Of a stretch of DNA of 64,000 bases, positions 8,496 through 18,345 are shown piece by piece; the stretch's first letter is position 1; each line of letters begins with the position of its first letter. The stretch spans positions 234,976 to 298,975 of the forward strand of contig NZ_JONM01000005.1 of NCBI RefSeq assembly GCF_000711875.1. Direction: 5' to 3'. The stretch comes from Andreprevotia chitinilytica DSM 18519. GTDB taxonomy: Bacteria > Pseudomonadota > Gammaproteobacteria > Burkholderiales > Chitinibacteraceae. Both the position numbers and the translations under genes were made by a program. The notes beneath the pieces were generated by a model that saw nothing but the letters and a program-made list of their open reading frames with translations, did not search any database and was not told the DNA's origin.

Positions 8496-10223
8496 ATGGC
8501 AGAGGCGGGCGTAGCGGCTGACAGCAACCTGGTGACAGCTCGAGGAGTCGGCGCTATGCGCCAACGCTTCGACGCGCTCTCCAGTGCGAGAAGGCTCGTC
8601 ATCATGATCGGGCTTGCGGCCATCGTCGCTGCGGCCATCGGCGCGTGGTTGTATTCCAAAGAACCAACCTACCGCATCCTTTACACCAATATCCCCGACA
8701 AAGACGGCGGCGCGATTGTTCAATCGCTGCAGCAGATGAACGTGCCGTACAAGCTTGATGCGGGCGGTACCATCTCGATTCCGGCCGACAAAATCTATGA
8801 TGCACGCCTGAAACTGGCCGCCCAAGGGTTGCCGCGTGCCGGTAACGTTGGTTTCGAATTGCTCGACAACCAGAAGTTTGGCGTGTCGCAGTTTGCCGAG
8901 CAGGTCAATTATCAGCGCGCCGTCGAGGGTGAGCTGGCGCGCTCGATCGAAACGATCTCGGCTGTCGAAAAGGCGCGCGTGCATCTGGCGATGCCCAAGC
9001 AGACCGTCTTTCTGCGTGATCAGCAAAAGCCGACTGCATCGGTGGTGTTGACCCTGTTCCCCGGTCGTACGCTCGATGGCGGCCAAGTTGCTGGCATCAT
9101 TCATCTGGTTGCCAGCAGCATTCCCGATTTGCCAGTCAAAAGCGTGACCGTGGTGGATCAGGACGGGAACCTGCTGTCGAAGATGCCAGGGCTTGATGGT
9201 AGCCGTGCCGATCTTGACCCGCGCCAGATGCTTTACGTGCAGCAACTGGAAAAGACCTTCAACGAGCGGATCGAAGCGATCCTTGTCCCGATTGTTGGCA
9301 AAGACAATGTCCGCGCGGAAGTGACTGCGCAGGTCGATTTTGCCGAAGTCGAGCAGACCAGCGAGACCTTCAAACCGAACAGCCCGCCGAACCAGTCAGC
9401 TATCCGCAGCCAGCAATCCTTGCAGCAAGACGGCAGCAACCGTGAGGAAAGCGCTGGCGGCGTACCGGGTGCGCTGTCGAATCAGCCACCGGGTGCTGCA
9501 ACTGCACCGATTACCGCGCCAACGGCGTCTGCCGCGTCAGCTGTTACTGGTAGCTCCAGTAGCCGCAAGGAATCGACGACCAATTACGAAGTCGACAAGA
9601 CGATCCAGCACGTCAAACAGCCGATCGGTACGGTCAAGCGGATTTCCGCTGCCGTGGTGTTGAATTTCAAACCAGGCAAAGACAAAGACGGCAAGTCGAC
9701 CTATGTGCCGTTCAGCCCGCCGGAAATGGCGCAGATCAATAATCTGGTGCGCGAAGCGGTCGGCTTCAACAAGGATCGCGGTGATTCGGTCAATGTGGTC
9801 AACGCTGCGTTTGCCGACCAGACGCCACTTGAAGAAAAGCCGTTGCAGCAGAAGGCTGTCGACTACGTCCAGGCCAATTGGACCAACATCGTCAAGCTGG
9901 CGTTGATCGCGTTGGCGGTGATCTACCTGCTGTTCTTCGTCGTGCGGCCGTTGATGAGAGATATCGCCAAGGCGCGCGAAGAGCCGAAGCTGGTCGAACT
10001 CGACTTTGGCGACGGTACGCCTGAGAAAGAAGAAGAAGGCTCGATTGCCGCAGCGCTCAAGGCGGCGCAGGAACAAGAAGACTCCGCTCGCGCATCGGCC
10101 TTTGCCGACTTGCTGCAGCAGGCCAAGGAAATGGCCAAGAATGATCCACGCATGGTTGCGACCATCATGCGTGAATGGATGAGCCAGGGTGAGGAAAGCG
10201 GCAACCCGAACAAAGTGGCTTAG
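8496..10223 (+). CDS. fliF: FliF, flagellar MS-ring protein
   Basis: At 575 residues it is close to the usual FliF length (552 in E. coli). An N-terminal membrane helix (about 33-53) and a C-terminal one (about 469-489) flank the large periplasmic region, which carries YscJ/FliF ring-building motifs such as LPRAGNVGFELLD and SAVEKARVHLAMP. A low-complexity Ala/Pro/Ser/Thr stretch (about 325-360) is the usual variable loop. The cytoplasmic tail (about 490-575) should bind FliG, encoded 9 bp downstream. FliF forms the base on which the rotor and export gate assemble. No strong ribosome-binding site is seen at the ATG. Confidence 0.97.
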   Translation: MAEAGVAADSNLVTARGVGAMRQRFDALSSARRLVIMIGLAAIVAAAIGAWLYSKEPTYRILYTNIPDKDGGAIVQSLQQMNVPYKLDAGGTISIPADKIYDARLKLAAQGLPRAGNVGFELLDNQKFGVSQFAEQVNYQRAVEGELARSIETISAVEKARVHLAMPKQTVFLRDQQKPTASVVLTLFPGRTLDGGQVAGIIHLVASSIPDLPVKSVTVVDQDGNLLSKMPGLDGSRADLDPRQMLYVQQLEKTFNERIEAILVPIVGKDNVRAEVTAQVDFAEVEQTSETFKPNSPPNQSAIRSQQSLQQDGSNREESAGGVPGALSNQPPGAATAPITAPTASAASAVTGSSSSRKESTTNYEVDKTIQHVKQPIGTVKRISAAVVLNFKPGKDKDGKSTYVPFSPPEMAQINNLVREAVGFNKDRGDSVNVVNAAFADQTPLEEKPLQQKAVDYVQANWTNIVKLALIALAVIYLLFFVVRPLMRDIAKAREEPKLVELDFGDGTPEKEEEGSIAAALKAAQEQEDSARASAFADLLQQAKEMAKNDPRMVATIMREWMSQGEESGNPNKVA

Positions 10224-10232
10224 GAGAGATAA

Positions 10233-11240
10233 ATGGCTGCAGCAATGAATGAAGAGGGCATACGCAAGTCTGCCATTCTGCTGATGTCCCTGGGCGAAGA
10301 AGCCGCCGTCGAAGTTTTCAAATACCTTGGCCCGAAAGAAGTCCAGAAACTGGGCTTTGAAATGGCCAGCATGAACAACGTCAAGCGCGAAGAAGTCGAC
10401 ACAGTGCTGGGCGATTTTCTGACCGCGACGCAAAACCGCGCCAATCTCGGTGCAGCCGACGAATACATTCGTTCCGTACTTACCAAGGCGCTTGGTTCCG
10501 ACAAGGCGGCCAACCTGCTCGACCGTATCTTGCAGGGCAACGAGAACAATGGCATTGAGTCGTTGAAGTGGATGGATTCCGCCGCTGTGGCCGAACTCAT
10601 CCGCAACGAGCACCCACAGATCATCGCCACCATCCTGGTGCATCTGGAACCTGATCAGTCGTCTGAAGTCATGGGCCATTTCGTCGAGCGCTTGCGCAAC
10701 GACGTGGTATTGCGGATCGCCACGCTGGAAGGCGTGCAGCCGACGGCGCTCAGAGAGCTGAACGACGTACTGACCCAACTGTTGTCAGGCTCGGATCGCG
10801 TCAAGAAGAGCGCGATCGGTGGTGTGCAGATGGCGGCCGATATCCTCAATTTTATGGGTGGTGTAGTCGAAGCCTCGGCCATTGCCAACGTGCGCGAATA
10901 CGATCCGGAATTGGCGCAGAAGATTCAGGACAAGATGTTCACCTTCGACAACATCCTGGATATCGACGACCGCGGCATTCAACTACTCCTGCGCGAAATC
11001 CAGTCCGACTCCCTGGTGGTTGCACTCAAGGGCACAAGCCAGTCGCTACGCGACAAAATATTCAAGAACATGTCGCAGCGCGCCGCTGAAATGCTCAAGG
11101 ACGATCTCGAGGCCAAGGGGCCGGTCAAGTTGTCCGAGGTCGAGTCCGAACAGAAGGAAATCCTCAAGATTGTCCGTCGTCTTGCCGACGAAGGGCAGAT
11201 CGTGCTCAGCGGCAAGGGTGACGAAGGTTTGGTTGAGTAA
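10233..11240 (+). CDS. fliG: FliG, flagellar motor switch protein
   Basis: A 335-residue switch protein (331 in E. coli). The N-terminal domain binds FliF, the middle domain carries the EHPQIIATILVHLEP segment (EHPQ motif) that contacts FliM, and the C-terminal domain has FDNILDIDDRGIQLLLREI, containing the charged torque helix that interacts with MotA. All three domains are intact. It follows fliF by 9 bp with an AGGAGA element and precedes fliH by 3 bp, so tight translational linkage is expected. Confidence 0.98.
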   Translation: MAAAMNEEGIRKSAILLMSLGEEAAVEVFKYLGPKEVQKLGFEMASMNNVKREEVDTVLGDFLTATQNRANLGAADEYIRSVLTKALGSDKAANLLDRILQGNENNGIESLKWMDSAAVAELIRNEHPQIIATILVHLEPDQSSEVMGHFVERLRNDVVLRIATLEGVQPTALRELNDVLTQLLSGSDRVKKSAIGGVQMAADILNFMGGVVEASAIANVREYDPELAQKIQDKMFTFDNILDIDDRGIQLLLREIQSDSLVVALKGTSQSLRDKIFKNMSQRAAEMLKDDLEAKGPVKLSEVESEQKEILKIVRRLADEGQIVLSGKGDEGLVE

Positions 11241-11243
11241 AGC

Positions 11244-12050
11244 ATGGCCAATTCTCCTCGCCGTGTGATTCCACGCGAACAACTGACCGCGTGGGAGCGC
11301 TGGGAACTTGGGTCGATCCATGATGATCAGCAACCCGCTCCCAAAGCTGAAGTGCTGCCGGAGCCGGTCGAGCCGGCTGTCATCGAGCCCGAACCGATTC
11401 CGGAGCCGGCGCCCATGCCGGAGCCCGCTGAAACAATCGAAGAAGTCCCGGTGGAGTCCGTGCCGCTGCCCACCGCTGAAGAGCTGGAGGCGATTCGCCT
11501 GCAGGCGCACAGCGAAGGTTTTGAAGCCGGGCTGGAGCAGGGACGGCTCGCAGCGGAGCCTGAGGTGGCCAAGCTGGCTGACGTGCTGCATGGCCTTGAG
11601 CAGCTGAGCGAAGAAACGGCGGCAGGGCTGGCCGAGTCGGTGCTCGATCTGGCCTTGGTGCTGGCACGGCAACTGGTTCGCACGCATATCAGTGCAGACC
11701 GCGCCAGCATCTTGCCGGTCATTCGCGAAGCACTGGCAGGCTTGCCCACGGCCACCGCGCCTTCCCGCTTGTATTTGAGCCCGGACGATTTGCCTGCGAT
11801 CCGCAATTTGCTTGGCGCTGAGTTGACGCCGGATATCTGGCAGTTCTTGCCGGACCCGCAACTGGGCGCTGGTGAGTGCAGAATCGAAACCCCCGCTTCC
11901 AAACTTGATTTGCCGCTTGCGGCCCGTTGGTCAACCCAATTGCGTGTACTTGGGCGGGCGCGTCGGCCGGAGCTCGGCTGGGATGCCTTACCGCAAGACG
12001 ATGTAGACGTTGCCGCATCCGCTGGCGGCGACGATGAGCTCGATGAATAA
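11244..12050 (+). CDS. fliH: FliH, flagellar export ATPase regulator
   Basis: A 268-residue FliH. The N-terminus includes a conserved [16 protein letters not shown] segment near residue 5-20, followed by a Pro/Glu-rich variable region (about 30-75) and a C-terminal V-type ATPase subunit E-like domain (about 100-225). FliH forms the peripheral stalk that holds the ATPase FliI and links it to FliN at the C-ring. The long acidic-proline linker is lineage-variable. The gene overlaps fliI by a few bases, as expected for coupled translation of complex partners. Confidence 0.94.
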   Translation: MANSPRRVIPREQLTAWERWELGSIHDDQQPAPKAEVLPEPVEPAVIEPEPIPEPAPMPEPAETIEEVPVESVPLPTAEELEAIRLQAHSEGFEAGLEQGRLAAEPEVAKLADVLHGLEQLSEETAAGLAESVLDLALVLARQLVRTHISADRASILPVIREALAGLPTATAPSRLYLSPDDLPAIRNLLGAELTPDIWQFLPDPQLGAGECRIETPASKLDLPLAARWSTQLRVLGRARRPELGWDALPQDDVDVAASAGGDDELDE

Positions 12051-13440
12051 GCTGCTGGCGCATTCGCAGCAATATCTGGCGGACTGCGCGGATGCTGTTA
12101 CTCATGTTCGTCCGTGGCTGCCGCGAGGTCGGCTAATGCGGGTTTCCGGCCTCGTTCTCGAAGCCGTTGGGCTCAAACTGCCGATTGGCGCTTCGTGTGA
12201 CGTGATGACACCGGGCGGACATCCGGTCGAGGCGGTCGTTGTGGGGTTTCAGGAGGAACGACTGTTTTTGATGCCGATTGCCGAAGTCTATGGTGTCGAG
12301 CCTGGGGCTGCGGTCATTCCGCATGAAGACATCGCCGCCTGGACGCCGACCTACGGCCAGGAGCGGGCCGAACAACGGCGCCTGGAGGACCACGGGCGAC
12401 AAGTGCCGGTTGGCTGGGGCCTGCTTGGCCGCATTCTCGATGGGCTTGGCCGTCCTCTGGATGGCAAAGGGCGCGTTGATAACGACAGCTACATGCCGCT
12501 ATTCGCCAGACCGTACAACCCGATGGATCGTGAGCCCGTTCGCCACGTGATGGATGTTGGCGTGCGCGCAATCAACGCCATGTTGACGGTCGGTCGCGGA
12601 CAGCGGCTCGGCCTGTTTGCCGGTTCAGGCGTCGGTAAATCCGTGCTGCTGGGCATGATGGCGCGCTATACGACGGCAGACGTCGTTGTGGTCGGCCTGA
12701 TTGGCGAGCGGGGTCGCGAGGTGAAGGATTTCATCGAGACCATTCTGGGTGAAGAAGGCTTGGCGCGCTCCGTGGTGGTTGCTGCGCCGGCGGATACACC
12801 AGCGTTGCTGCGACTTTACGGTGCGGCCTACGCGACCAGCGTCGCCGAATATTTCCGCAATCAGGGCAAGCACGTGCTGTTGATCATGGATTCGCTGACG
12901 CGTTACGCGATGGCGCAGCGCGAGATTGCGCTCGCGGTCGGCGAGCCACCGGCGACCAAGGGTTACCCGCCATCGGTGTTCGCTCGTATGCCGCAATTGG
13001 TGGAGCGTGCCGGCAACGCCCGCGAGGGCGGCGGCTCGATCACGGCGTTCTATACCGTGCTCTCCGAAGGGGATGACCAGCAAGATCCGATTGCCGACAG
13101 CGCGCGCGCCATTCTTGATGGCCACTTTGTCTTGAGCCGGCAATTGGCCGAGGCGGGGCATTATCCGGCGATCGATATCGAGGCTTCGATTTCCCGCGTC
13201 ATGCACGACATCATCAGCCCGGATGATTACGATCTGACGCGTCGCTTCAAGTACCTGTGGTCGCGTTATCAGCGCAGCCGGGATCTGATCAATGTCGGCG
13301 CTTATGTGCCGGGATCAGACCCGATGCTAGATGAAGCCATCCGTCGCTTCCCGGTGCTCGAACGGTTCTTGCAGCAGGCGATCAACGAACGGGAATCTTA
13401 CGACGGCGCTAGAATGAAACTGGCCGAGTTGTTCGCGTAA
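12043..13440 (+). CDS. fliI: FliI, flagellar type III export ATPase
   Basis: A 465-residue F1-like ATPase that energises export of flagellar proteins. The P-loop is GSGVGKS at 194-200, the Walker B strand is [11 protein letters not shown], and [14 protein letters not shown] is the diagnostic type III ATPase segment. ATG 12043 overlaps the fliH stop by eight bases; an alternative in-frame ATG at 12034 would add three residues, and the sequence does not decide between them. No residue expected for catalysis is missing. Confidence 0.97.
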   Translation: MNKLLAHSQQYLADCADAVTHVRPWLPRGRLMRVSGLVLEAVGLKLPIGASCDVMTPGGHPVEAVVVGFQEERLFLMPIAEVYGVEPGAAVIPHEDIAAWTPTYGQERAEQRRLEDHGRQVPVGWGLLGRILDGLGRPLDGKGRVDNDSYMPLFARPYNPMDREPVRHVMDVGVRAINAMLTVGRGQRLGLFAGSGVGKSVLLGMMARYTTADVVVVGLIGERGREVKDFIETILGEEGLARSVVVAAPADTPALLRLYGAAYATSVAEYFRNQGKHVLLIMDSLTRYAMAQREIALAVGEPPATKGYPPSVFARMPQLVERAGNAREGGGSITAFYTVLSEGDDQQDPIADSARAILDGHFVLSRQLAEAGHYPAIDIEASISRVMHDIISPDDYDLTRRFKYLWSRYQRSRDLINVGAYVPGSDPMLDEAIRRFPVLERFLQQAINERESYDGARMKLAELFA

Positions 13441-13466
13441 TCGTGTTTGCTTAGGGAGATGTTTCC

Positions 13467-13898
13467 GTGGCTGAGTTTCGCTTTGCCCTGCTGCTCGATC
13501 TGGCGCGTGACGATCGCGAAGAAGCGGCGCGCCGGATGCAGGCCGCGCAAGCGTCCTGGCGTACTGCCGCCGCCAAGCTGGACCAAGTGAACGCGTATCG
13601 CCAGGAGTATCGCGGCCGGCTGGCCCAAAGTGGGCAGGGCGGGGTGACGGTGACGCAATGGCGGGACTTCCAGCTATTTCTGGCCAAGCTCGATCAGGCT
13701 GCAGATGCACAGGCCAAGGAAGTCACACGGTTGCAAGGGGAATATGAGCGAATGAAACTCGCCTGGAATGAGTGCGAAAAGAAGGTCAAGGCGTTTGAGG
13801 CGCTCGAAACCCGGCACCGGGCCGGTGAGCAGCTTAAGGAGCTCAGACGCGAGCAGGCCTTGCTGGATGAATTCAATGCCCGCAGGCGGCAAGGATGA
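13467..13898 (+). CDS. fliJ: FliJ, flagellar export chaperone/escort protein
   Basis: A 143-residue, highly charged, almost wholly helical coiled-coil protein, close to the FliJ length of 147. It begins AEFRFALLLDLARDDREEAARRMQAA, with the N-terminal heptads typical of FliJ, which fits into the FliI hexamer like the gamma stalk of F1-ATPase and promotes export. The start is GTG with an AGGGAG element seven bases upstream. The stop codon overlaps the start of the next gene (ATGA). Confidence 0.92.
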   Translation: MAEFRFALLLDLARDDREEAARRMQAAQASWRTAAAKLDQVNAYRQEYRGRLAQSGQGGVTVTQWRDFQLFLAKLDQAADAQAKEVTRLQGEYERMKLAWNECEKKVKAFEALETRHRAGEQLKELRREQALLDEFNARRRQG

Positions 13899-14461
13899 GG
13901 GCGGGTCTTGCCGGTGCCGTCTGCATGGACGCGCAGGTTTCCCTGATCAAAAAAGCCGCATTGCTATTGCCGCTGGCATTGTTGGTTGCATGCGGTACGC
14001 CGCCACCAAAGAAGACCACAACAGCAACGCCGCCGACGCTGCCCAACCGTTCGGTTGGAGGGCTTCAAGTCGATGGCCGGGATAGGCAAGAGGTCGTGCT
14101 GTACGCACTGGGCTTGCTGGATGTCGGCTATCAGTTTGGCGGCAACAATCCAGATGCAGGGCTGGATTGCAGCGGCTTGGTCCGTTTCGTTTACAAAGGT
14201 GCGTTAGGAATGGATTTGCCGCATAACGCGGCAGAGATGGCCAAGTTGGCACGGCCGGTGGATCAAGAGGGTTTGCAGGCGGGCGATCTGGTGTTTTTCA
14301 ACACATCGGGCAAGCCCTACTCGCATGTCGGCATCTATCTGGGTGACAGCAAGTTCATCCATGCACCATCAAGCAAAGGCAAAGTGCGGGTGGAGTCGAT
14401 TGCGCTGCCGTACTTTGCCAAGCGGTATCAGGGTGGGGCGACGCTGTTTGCGGCCAATTAA
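13895..14461 (+). CDS. NlpC/P60-family peptidoglycan hydrolase lipoprotein
   Basis: An 188-residue protein with a lipoprotein signal (LLVAC, lipobox Cys at residue 33) and an NlpC/P60 domain (about 65-188). The catalytic residues are visible: C92 in LDCSGLV, H144 in SHVGIY and H156 in FIHAP. Such enzymes cut peptidoglycan stem peptides. It overlaps the fliJ stop by four bases, implying translational coupling to the flagellar operon; cell-wall remodelling for rod or stator passage is a plausible inference. ATG 13925 is an alternative start that would give a more typical lipoprotein signal length. Confidence 0.88.
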   Translation: MRAGLAGAVCMDAQVSLIKKAALLLPLALLVACGTPPPKKTTTATPPTLPNRSVGGLQVDGRDRQEVVLYALGLLDVGYQFGGNNPDAGLDCSGLVRFVYKGALGMDLPHNAAEMAKLARPVDQEGLQAGDLVFFNTSGKPYSHVGIYLGDSKFIHAPSSKGKVRVESIALPYFAKRYQGGATLFAAN

Positions 14462-14492
14462 GCAAGGCCAGAACAGTTTTATTGGCCTTGCT
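14461..14492. terminator. Hairpin between convergent NlpC and flgN genes
   Basis: AGCAAGGCCA (14461-14470) pairs perfectly with TGGCCTTGCT (14483-14492) over a 12-base loop. It begins at the last base of the NlpC stop codon. No U-run follows on either strand, so termination strength is uncertain. Confidence 0.5.
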
Positions 14493-14513
14493 GAATTCCT
14501 GCGCTGAGTTGGT

Positions 14514-14996
14514 TTAGACCTTGTCCCGGCTGAGTCGGCCGCCGCTGCCGCTATTGAGCTGACCGCGTGGCGAGTAGGACAGCGCATCGCCACGTGAGCT
14601 GGCGAGCTGGCTGATGAACTGGTCGAGCAACTGCCGGCGAGTGTCGATCAGCAGCCCGTTGTTGCGGTTGTACAACTCGGCTTTGCGAGCGATCTCGCGC
14701 AAGTCTTGCCAGGCTTCCAATGCAGCGGGGGCTTGATCGGTCAGCCATTGCGCCACATCGGCATCTTCCGGCATCCCGGCCTGATTGAATTGCTGACGCA
14801 ACTGCGCGCCAGCTTGTTCTGCGGCGACCGCTGCCAGTTGCTTGCGGCTGCTCAGTTCGGCGAGGAAATCGATTTTGTTGTGGGTCAGCAACTCTTGTTC
14901 TTGCAGCAGCAGCTGCAGCAAGCCGTCGAGCGCGTTGCGTGCAGCATCGACAAAGATAAGCAGTGTTTCGGCAGTAGACGGGGAGGTGAGGCTCAC
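14514..14996 (-). CDS. flgN: FlgN-family flagellar export chaperone
   Basis: A 160-residue helical protein with the FlgN layout: LLIFVDAARNALDGLLQLLLQEQELLTHNKIDFLAELSSRKQLAAV, then a central helix and the conserved NRNNGLLIDTRRQLLDQ near residue 110-125. FlgN is the export chaperone of the hook-filament junction proteins FlgK and FlgL. It follows flgM by 3 bp on the same strand, the standard flgMN pair. The C-terminal tail (RGQLNSGSGGRLSRD) is disordered. Confidence 0.9.
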   Translation of the reverse strand: MSLTSPSTAETLLIFVDAARNALDGLLQLLLQEQELLTHNKIDFLAELSSRKQLAAVAAEQAGAQLRQQFNQAGMPEDADVAQWLTDQAPAALEAWQDLREIARKAELYNRNNGLLIDTRRQLLDQFISQLASSRGDALSYSPRGQLNSGSGGRLSRDKV

Positions 14997-14999
14997 AGC

Positions 15000-15287
15000 T
15001 TATTTACCGAGGAGTTCCTTGACGCTGTCGATCAGGCGATCGGCAATCGCATCAGTGCGAACAGTGAAACGGCCATCGGCAATGGCCTGACGCAAGGCTT
15101 GTACGCGCTGGGTATCAAAGACCTGGCCGTTGCCGGCATCGGACTGGCTTAACTGGGCTGCTGCCGGGTTGATGGACACGCTGTCATCCACCGTCGCGGC
15201 GTCATCTGATTTGGCTGTGCTGACGGCGCGACTCCCACTCCGACCGAGCGGCTGGGGGAGGGATTTACCCGCTTGTTCGATTTTCAT
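15000..15287 (-). CDS. flgM: FlgM, anti-sigma-28 factor
   Basis: A 95-residue protein (97 in Salmonella). The disordered N-terminus (MKIEQ start) and the C-terminal sigma-binding part, VQALRQAIADGRFTVRTDAIADRLIDSVKELLG, are typical of FlgM. It holds sigma-28 (FliA) inactive until exported through the finished hook. A well-spaced sigma-28 promoter sits about 65 bp upstream, giving the usual feedback loop. Its proximity to an HsbA/HsbR-like pair matters because HsbA sequesters FlgM in Pseudomonas. Confidence 0.94.
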   Translation of the reverse strand: MKIEQAGKSLPQPLGRSGSRAVSTAKSDDAATVDDSVSINPAAAQLSQSDAGNGQVFDTQRVQALRQAIADGRFTVRTDAIADRLIDSVKELLGK

Positions 15288-15350
15288 GGCTGGATTCCTG
15301 TCGTCCCGCTGCCCATCCAGAAGATGGAAAACTTGTTTCTATTATGCCTG

Positions 15351-15377
15351 TTATCGACAGACCACGCGAAACCTTTA
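15351..15377 (-). promoter_or_regulatory. Sigma-28 (FliA) promoter of flgMN
   Basis: Read on the minus strand, TAAA (15377-15374) is followed after exactly 15 bases by GTCGATAA (15358-15351). The consensus is TAAA-N15-GCCGATAA, so only one base differs. The site lies 64 bp upstream of the flgM start, correct for a FliA-dependent promoter. Confidence 0.82.
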
Positions 15378-15502
15378 GCGAATCAGCGATTTAAGTGACT
15401 GGGGAGTGTAAATTCCGCTGCCTTGGATTGGGGCGCGGAAAATCATCCGGTATGCTGATACGACAATTCTATAATTTCATCGCATTTCATCAGGAGACTC
15501 CG

Positions 15503-15919
15503 ATGCTAGTCGTGCACACCCGTTTTGGTGATATCGAAATCGATCCGGAAACGATCCTGACCTTCCCCAAAGGTCTGCTCGGCTTTGAGTCGCTGACGCG
15601 CTACAAGCTGCTGCACGAAGACAAGCCTGATCCGACGGTGTTCTGGCTGCAATCGCTCGACGATGCGGATGTTTCATTCAATGTAGTGCAGGCAAATTCG
15701 CTCGGTATCGAGTATCAGATCGAACTGAGCGATGAAGAAACCGCGCTTATCGATCTGGAGAGCCCGGATGACGCCGTTTTGCTGCTTACGCTGGCGCGGC
15801 AGGATGACTCGCAAAAACCGCTCGCAGCCAATACTTTCGCCCCTCTGGTCTTGAGTACGAAAAGCCGGAAAGGCTTGCAGAAAGCCGGTTTGCGCGCTGA
15901 TATCGTCTTTCGTAATTGA
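15503..15919 (+). CDS. fliW: FliW, flagellar assembly factor
   Basis: A 138-residue FliW. Diagnostic segments are MLVVHTRFGDIEID, ILTFPKGLLGFESLTRYKLL, FWLQSLDDADVSFNVV and the closing FAPLVLSTKSRKGLQ. In Bacillus and Campylobacter FliW binds both flagellin and the regulator CsrA, linking flagellin level to translation. FliW is less common in proteobacteria than in Firmicutes and Campylobacterota. ATG 15503 follows a CAGGAGA element; upstream in-frame codons lack one. A TATAAT at 15470-15475 may be its -10 box. It is divergent from flgM. Confidence 0.93.
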   Translation: MLVVHTRFGDIEIDPETILTFPKGLLGFESLTRYKLLHEDKPDPTVFWLQSLDDADVSFNVVQANSLGIEYQIELSDEETALIDLESPDDAVLLLTLARQDDSQKPLAANTFAPLVLSTKSRKGLQKAGLRADIVFRN

Positions 15920-16064
15920 ATTCGACCCAAGGGCCAGCGCCCTCGACGACATGGCCCGGTTGCCTTTGGCGGGCTGCGCGCATGCTGTATGATTGCGCGA
16001 CTTTCGGCGCCCCGCAGCGCATACCGGTATTGCGCCAGTGTTCTGGCGAGGAGCATATCGTTTC

Positions 16065-17033
16065 ATGAAGACCACATTCCTCGATTTCGAGCAGCCCATC
16101 GCCGAACTCGAAAACAAGATTGAAGAACTGCGCTTTGTGCAGGATGACTCCGCCGTCGATATTTCGGTGGAAATCGGCCATCTGGAAAAGAAAAGCCAGG
16201 AGCTGACCAAGGCCATCTACGCCAAGCTCACGCCAACGCAGATTTCCCAAGTGGCGCGCCATCCGCAGCGCCCGCAAACACTGGACTACATCAACGCGCT
16301 CTTCACCGATTTCGAAGAGTTGCATGGCGACCGCTCTTACGCCGATGACCCGGCGATTGTCGGCGGTCTGGCTCGCTTCAACGGTCAAAGCGTGATGGTG
16401 ATCGGCCACCAGAAAGGGCGTGATACCAAGGATCGCCAATACCGCAATTTCGGTATGCCGCGGCCCGAGGGCTATCGCAAGGCCCTGCGACTGATGAAGC
16501 TGGCCGAAAAATTCGGCCTGCCGTTGTTTACCTTTGTCGACACGATGGGCGCCTACCCTGGCGTGGGCGCTGAAGAGCGTGGCCAGTCGGAAGCCATCGG
16601 CCGCAACCTGTTTGAAATGACCAAGTTGCGCGTGCCGATCATCACCACCGTCATCGGTGAGGGTGGCTCTGGCGGCGCGCTGGCCATTGCTGTGGGTGAT
16701 CTGGTGCAAATGCTGCAGTACGCTACGTATTCGGTCATTTCGCCGGAAGGGTGCGCTTCCATCTTGTGGAAGACGGCCGAAAAGGCACCGGAAGCAGCCG
16801 AAGCGCTCGGCATCACCTCTACCCGCCTGAAGACGCTGGGCCTGATTGACAAGGTCGTCAACGAACCAGTCGGCGGTGCGCACCGTAACCACGTGCAGAT
16901 GATGACGTCGATGAAGAAAGCCTTGGCCGATGCGCTCAAGGGCCTGCAGGAAAAGTCGGTCGACGAACTGTTGGAAACCCGTTACGAGCGCCTTTTGGGC
17001 TATGGCAAGTTCAAGGAAGTCGCAATCCACTGA
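16065..17033 (+). CDS. accA: AccA, acetyl-CoA carboxylase carboxyltransferase alpha subunit
   Basis: A 322-residue protein nearly equal to E. coli AccA (319). It starts [22 protein letters not shown] and holds [43 protein letters not shown] and [11 protein letters not shown], all hallmark segments. With AccD it transfers the carboxyl group from biotin to acetyl-CoA, committing acetyl-CoA to fatty acid synthesis. It slightly overlaps tilS downstream, a frequent order in betaproteobacteria. ATG 16065 matches the family N-terminus. Confidence 0.98.
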   Translation: MKTTFLDFEQPIAELENKIEELRFVQDDSAVDISVEIGHLEKKSQELTKAIYAKLTPTQISQVARHPQRPQTLDYINALFTDFEELHGDRSYADDPAIVGGLARFNGQSVMVIGHQKGRDTKDRQYRNFGMPRPEGYRKALRLMKLAEKFGLPLFTFVDTMGAYPGVGAEERGQSEAIGRNLFEMTKLRVPIITTVIGEGGSGGALAIAVGDLVQMLQYATYSVISPEGCASILWKTAEKAPEAAEALGITSTRLKTLGLIDKVVNEPVGGAHRNHVQMMTSMKKALADALKGLQEKSVDELLETRYERLLGYGKFKEVAIH

Positions 17034-18327
17034 TGTACTCTCGCTGGCGGTCGAGGCTTGCCTTGATCGCCATCTTTCCGCCTCCCGCCAACGTCTCTGC
17101 ATTGGCTACTCGGGCGGACTCGATTCCACCGTTTTATTGCATTTGGCCGCAGGCCTGCGCGACCGGCGCGGCTTTGTGCTGTCTGCCGTTCACGTTCACC
17201 ACGGGCTGTCAGCGAATGCCGATGCCTGGGCGGCGGCGTGCCAGACTTTTGCCGCGGCGCTGAACGTACCGTTACGCGTCGAACGCGTCTCGGTCGGATC
17301 GCGTCGCGAACTCGGTCTGGAAGCCGCAGCGCGTGAAGCGCGTTACAGCGCTTTTTCTGCCGCCGAAGCGGACTTCATCCTGCTGGCGCATCACCAGCGC
17401 GACCAAGCGGAAACCGTGCTGTTCAATGCGCTGCGTGGCAGCGGGATTGCTGGCCTTGCTGGCATGCCCGCCGTGCGTGATCTGGGAGCGATGACCTTGC
17501 TACGCCCCTTGCTCCCGTTCCCCCGCGAAGCGTTGGAAGCCTATGCCCAAGCACATGCGCTGACGTGGTGCGAGGATGAAAGCAACGCAGACAGCACCTT
17601 CCGCCGCAATTTCCTGCGCAATCGCGCTTTGCCATTGCTGCGCGAAATCTTCCCCTCTGCCGAGACCGCCTTGGTTCGCGTTGGCCGCCATGCCGAGGAA
17701 GCAGACAGCCTGCTTGGCGAATTGGCGCGTGAAGATCTCGCTAGCTGCGTGATCGATGGCGCTTTCGATCTGACGCTCACTGGCCGCTTGAGCCTGCTGC
17801 GGCAACGCAATGCGCTACGCGTGTGGCTGAAAGACGGCGGCATCGTCCTGGACTCACGCGCTTTCGACGAATGGTTCGCCCAACTGGATGCGCCAGAAGA
17901 TGCGCAACCCGTGTTGGTCTGGCGCGAACGAGCGATACGCCGCTACCGCAACCGGTTCTATCTGACGCCAGCCAAGTTACTTGCTGGAGCACCAACTCGT
18001 CTCGATGGCCGGCAAGAAGGCGCTGTCGCCGGTTGGCAAGGCTCGCTGGCGTGGCAGCGCGCAGCGATCGGTATCGACGAGAAATGGTTTGCTCACCAGC
18101 TCGAACTGCGCCCGCGCAGCGGCGGCGAAAAGCTGCATTTGCATCAGGGTGGGCCGGGCAAGCAGCTGAAATCGCTCTATCAGGAATATGCGGTGGCACC
18201 GTGGCTGCGCGATGCCATGCCGCTGCTGTATATCGACGACCGCTTGGCAGCCGTGCCCGGCATTGGCGTTGATGCCAAGTTCGCGGCGGAAAACGGTTGG
18301 CAGCCGGTGTGGCAATTACCAACCTGA
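17002..18327 (+). CDS. tilS: TilS, tRNA(Ile)-lysidine synthase
   Basis: A 441-residue TilS (432 in E. coli). The PP-loop ATP-binding motif is SGGLDST at 37-43; [31 protein letters not shown], and the [12 protein letters not shown] substrate-tRNA segment follow, with a C-terminal TilS domain containing [26 protein letters not shown]. The enzyme makes lysidine at the wobble base of tRNA-Ile2(CAU), so it is essential. The only reasonable start, ATG 17002, lies 32 bases inside accA; no start codon is available after the accA stop before the PP-loop. Confidence 0.95.
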   Translation: MASSRKSQSTDVLSLAVEACLDRHLSASRQRLCIGYSGGLDSTVLLHLAAGLRDRRGFVLSAVHVHHGLSANADAWAAACQTFAAALNVPLRVERVSVGSRRELGLEAAAREARYSAFSAAEADFILLAHHQRDQAETVLFNALRGSGIAGLAGMPAVRDLGAMTLLRPLLPFPREALEAYAQAHALTWCEDESNADSTFRRNFLRNRALPLLREIFPSAETALVRVGRHAEEADSLLGELAREDLASCVIDGAFDLTLTGRLSLLRQRNALRVWLKDGGIVLDSRAFDEWFAQLDAPEDAQPVLVWRERAIRRYRNRFYLTPAKLLAGAPTRLDGRQEGAVAGWQGSLAWQRAAIGIDEKWFAHQLELRPRSGGEKLHLHQGGPGKQLKSLYQEYAVAPWLRDAMPLLYIDDRLAAVPGIGVDAKFAAENGWQPVWQLPT

Positions 18328-18345
18328 TCCAGCATCCCGCGACGG

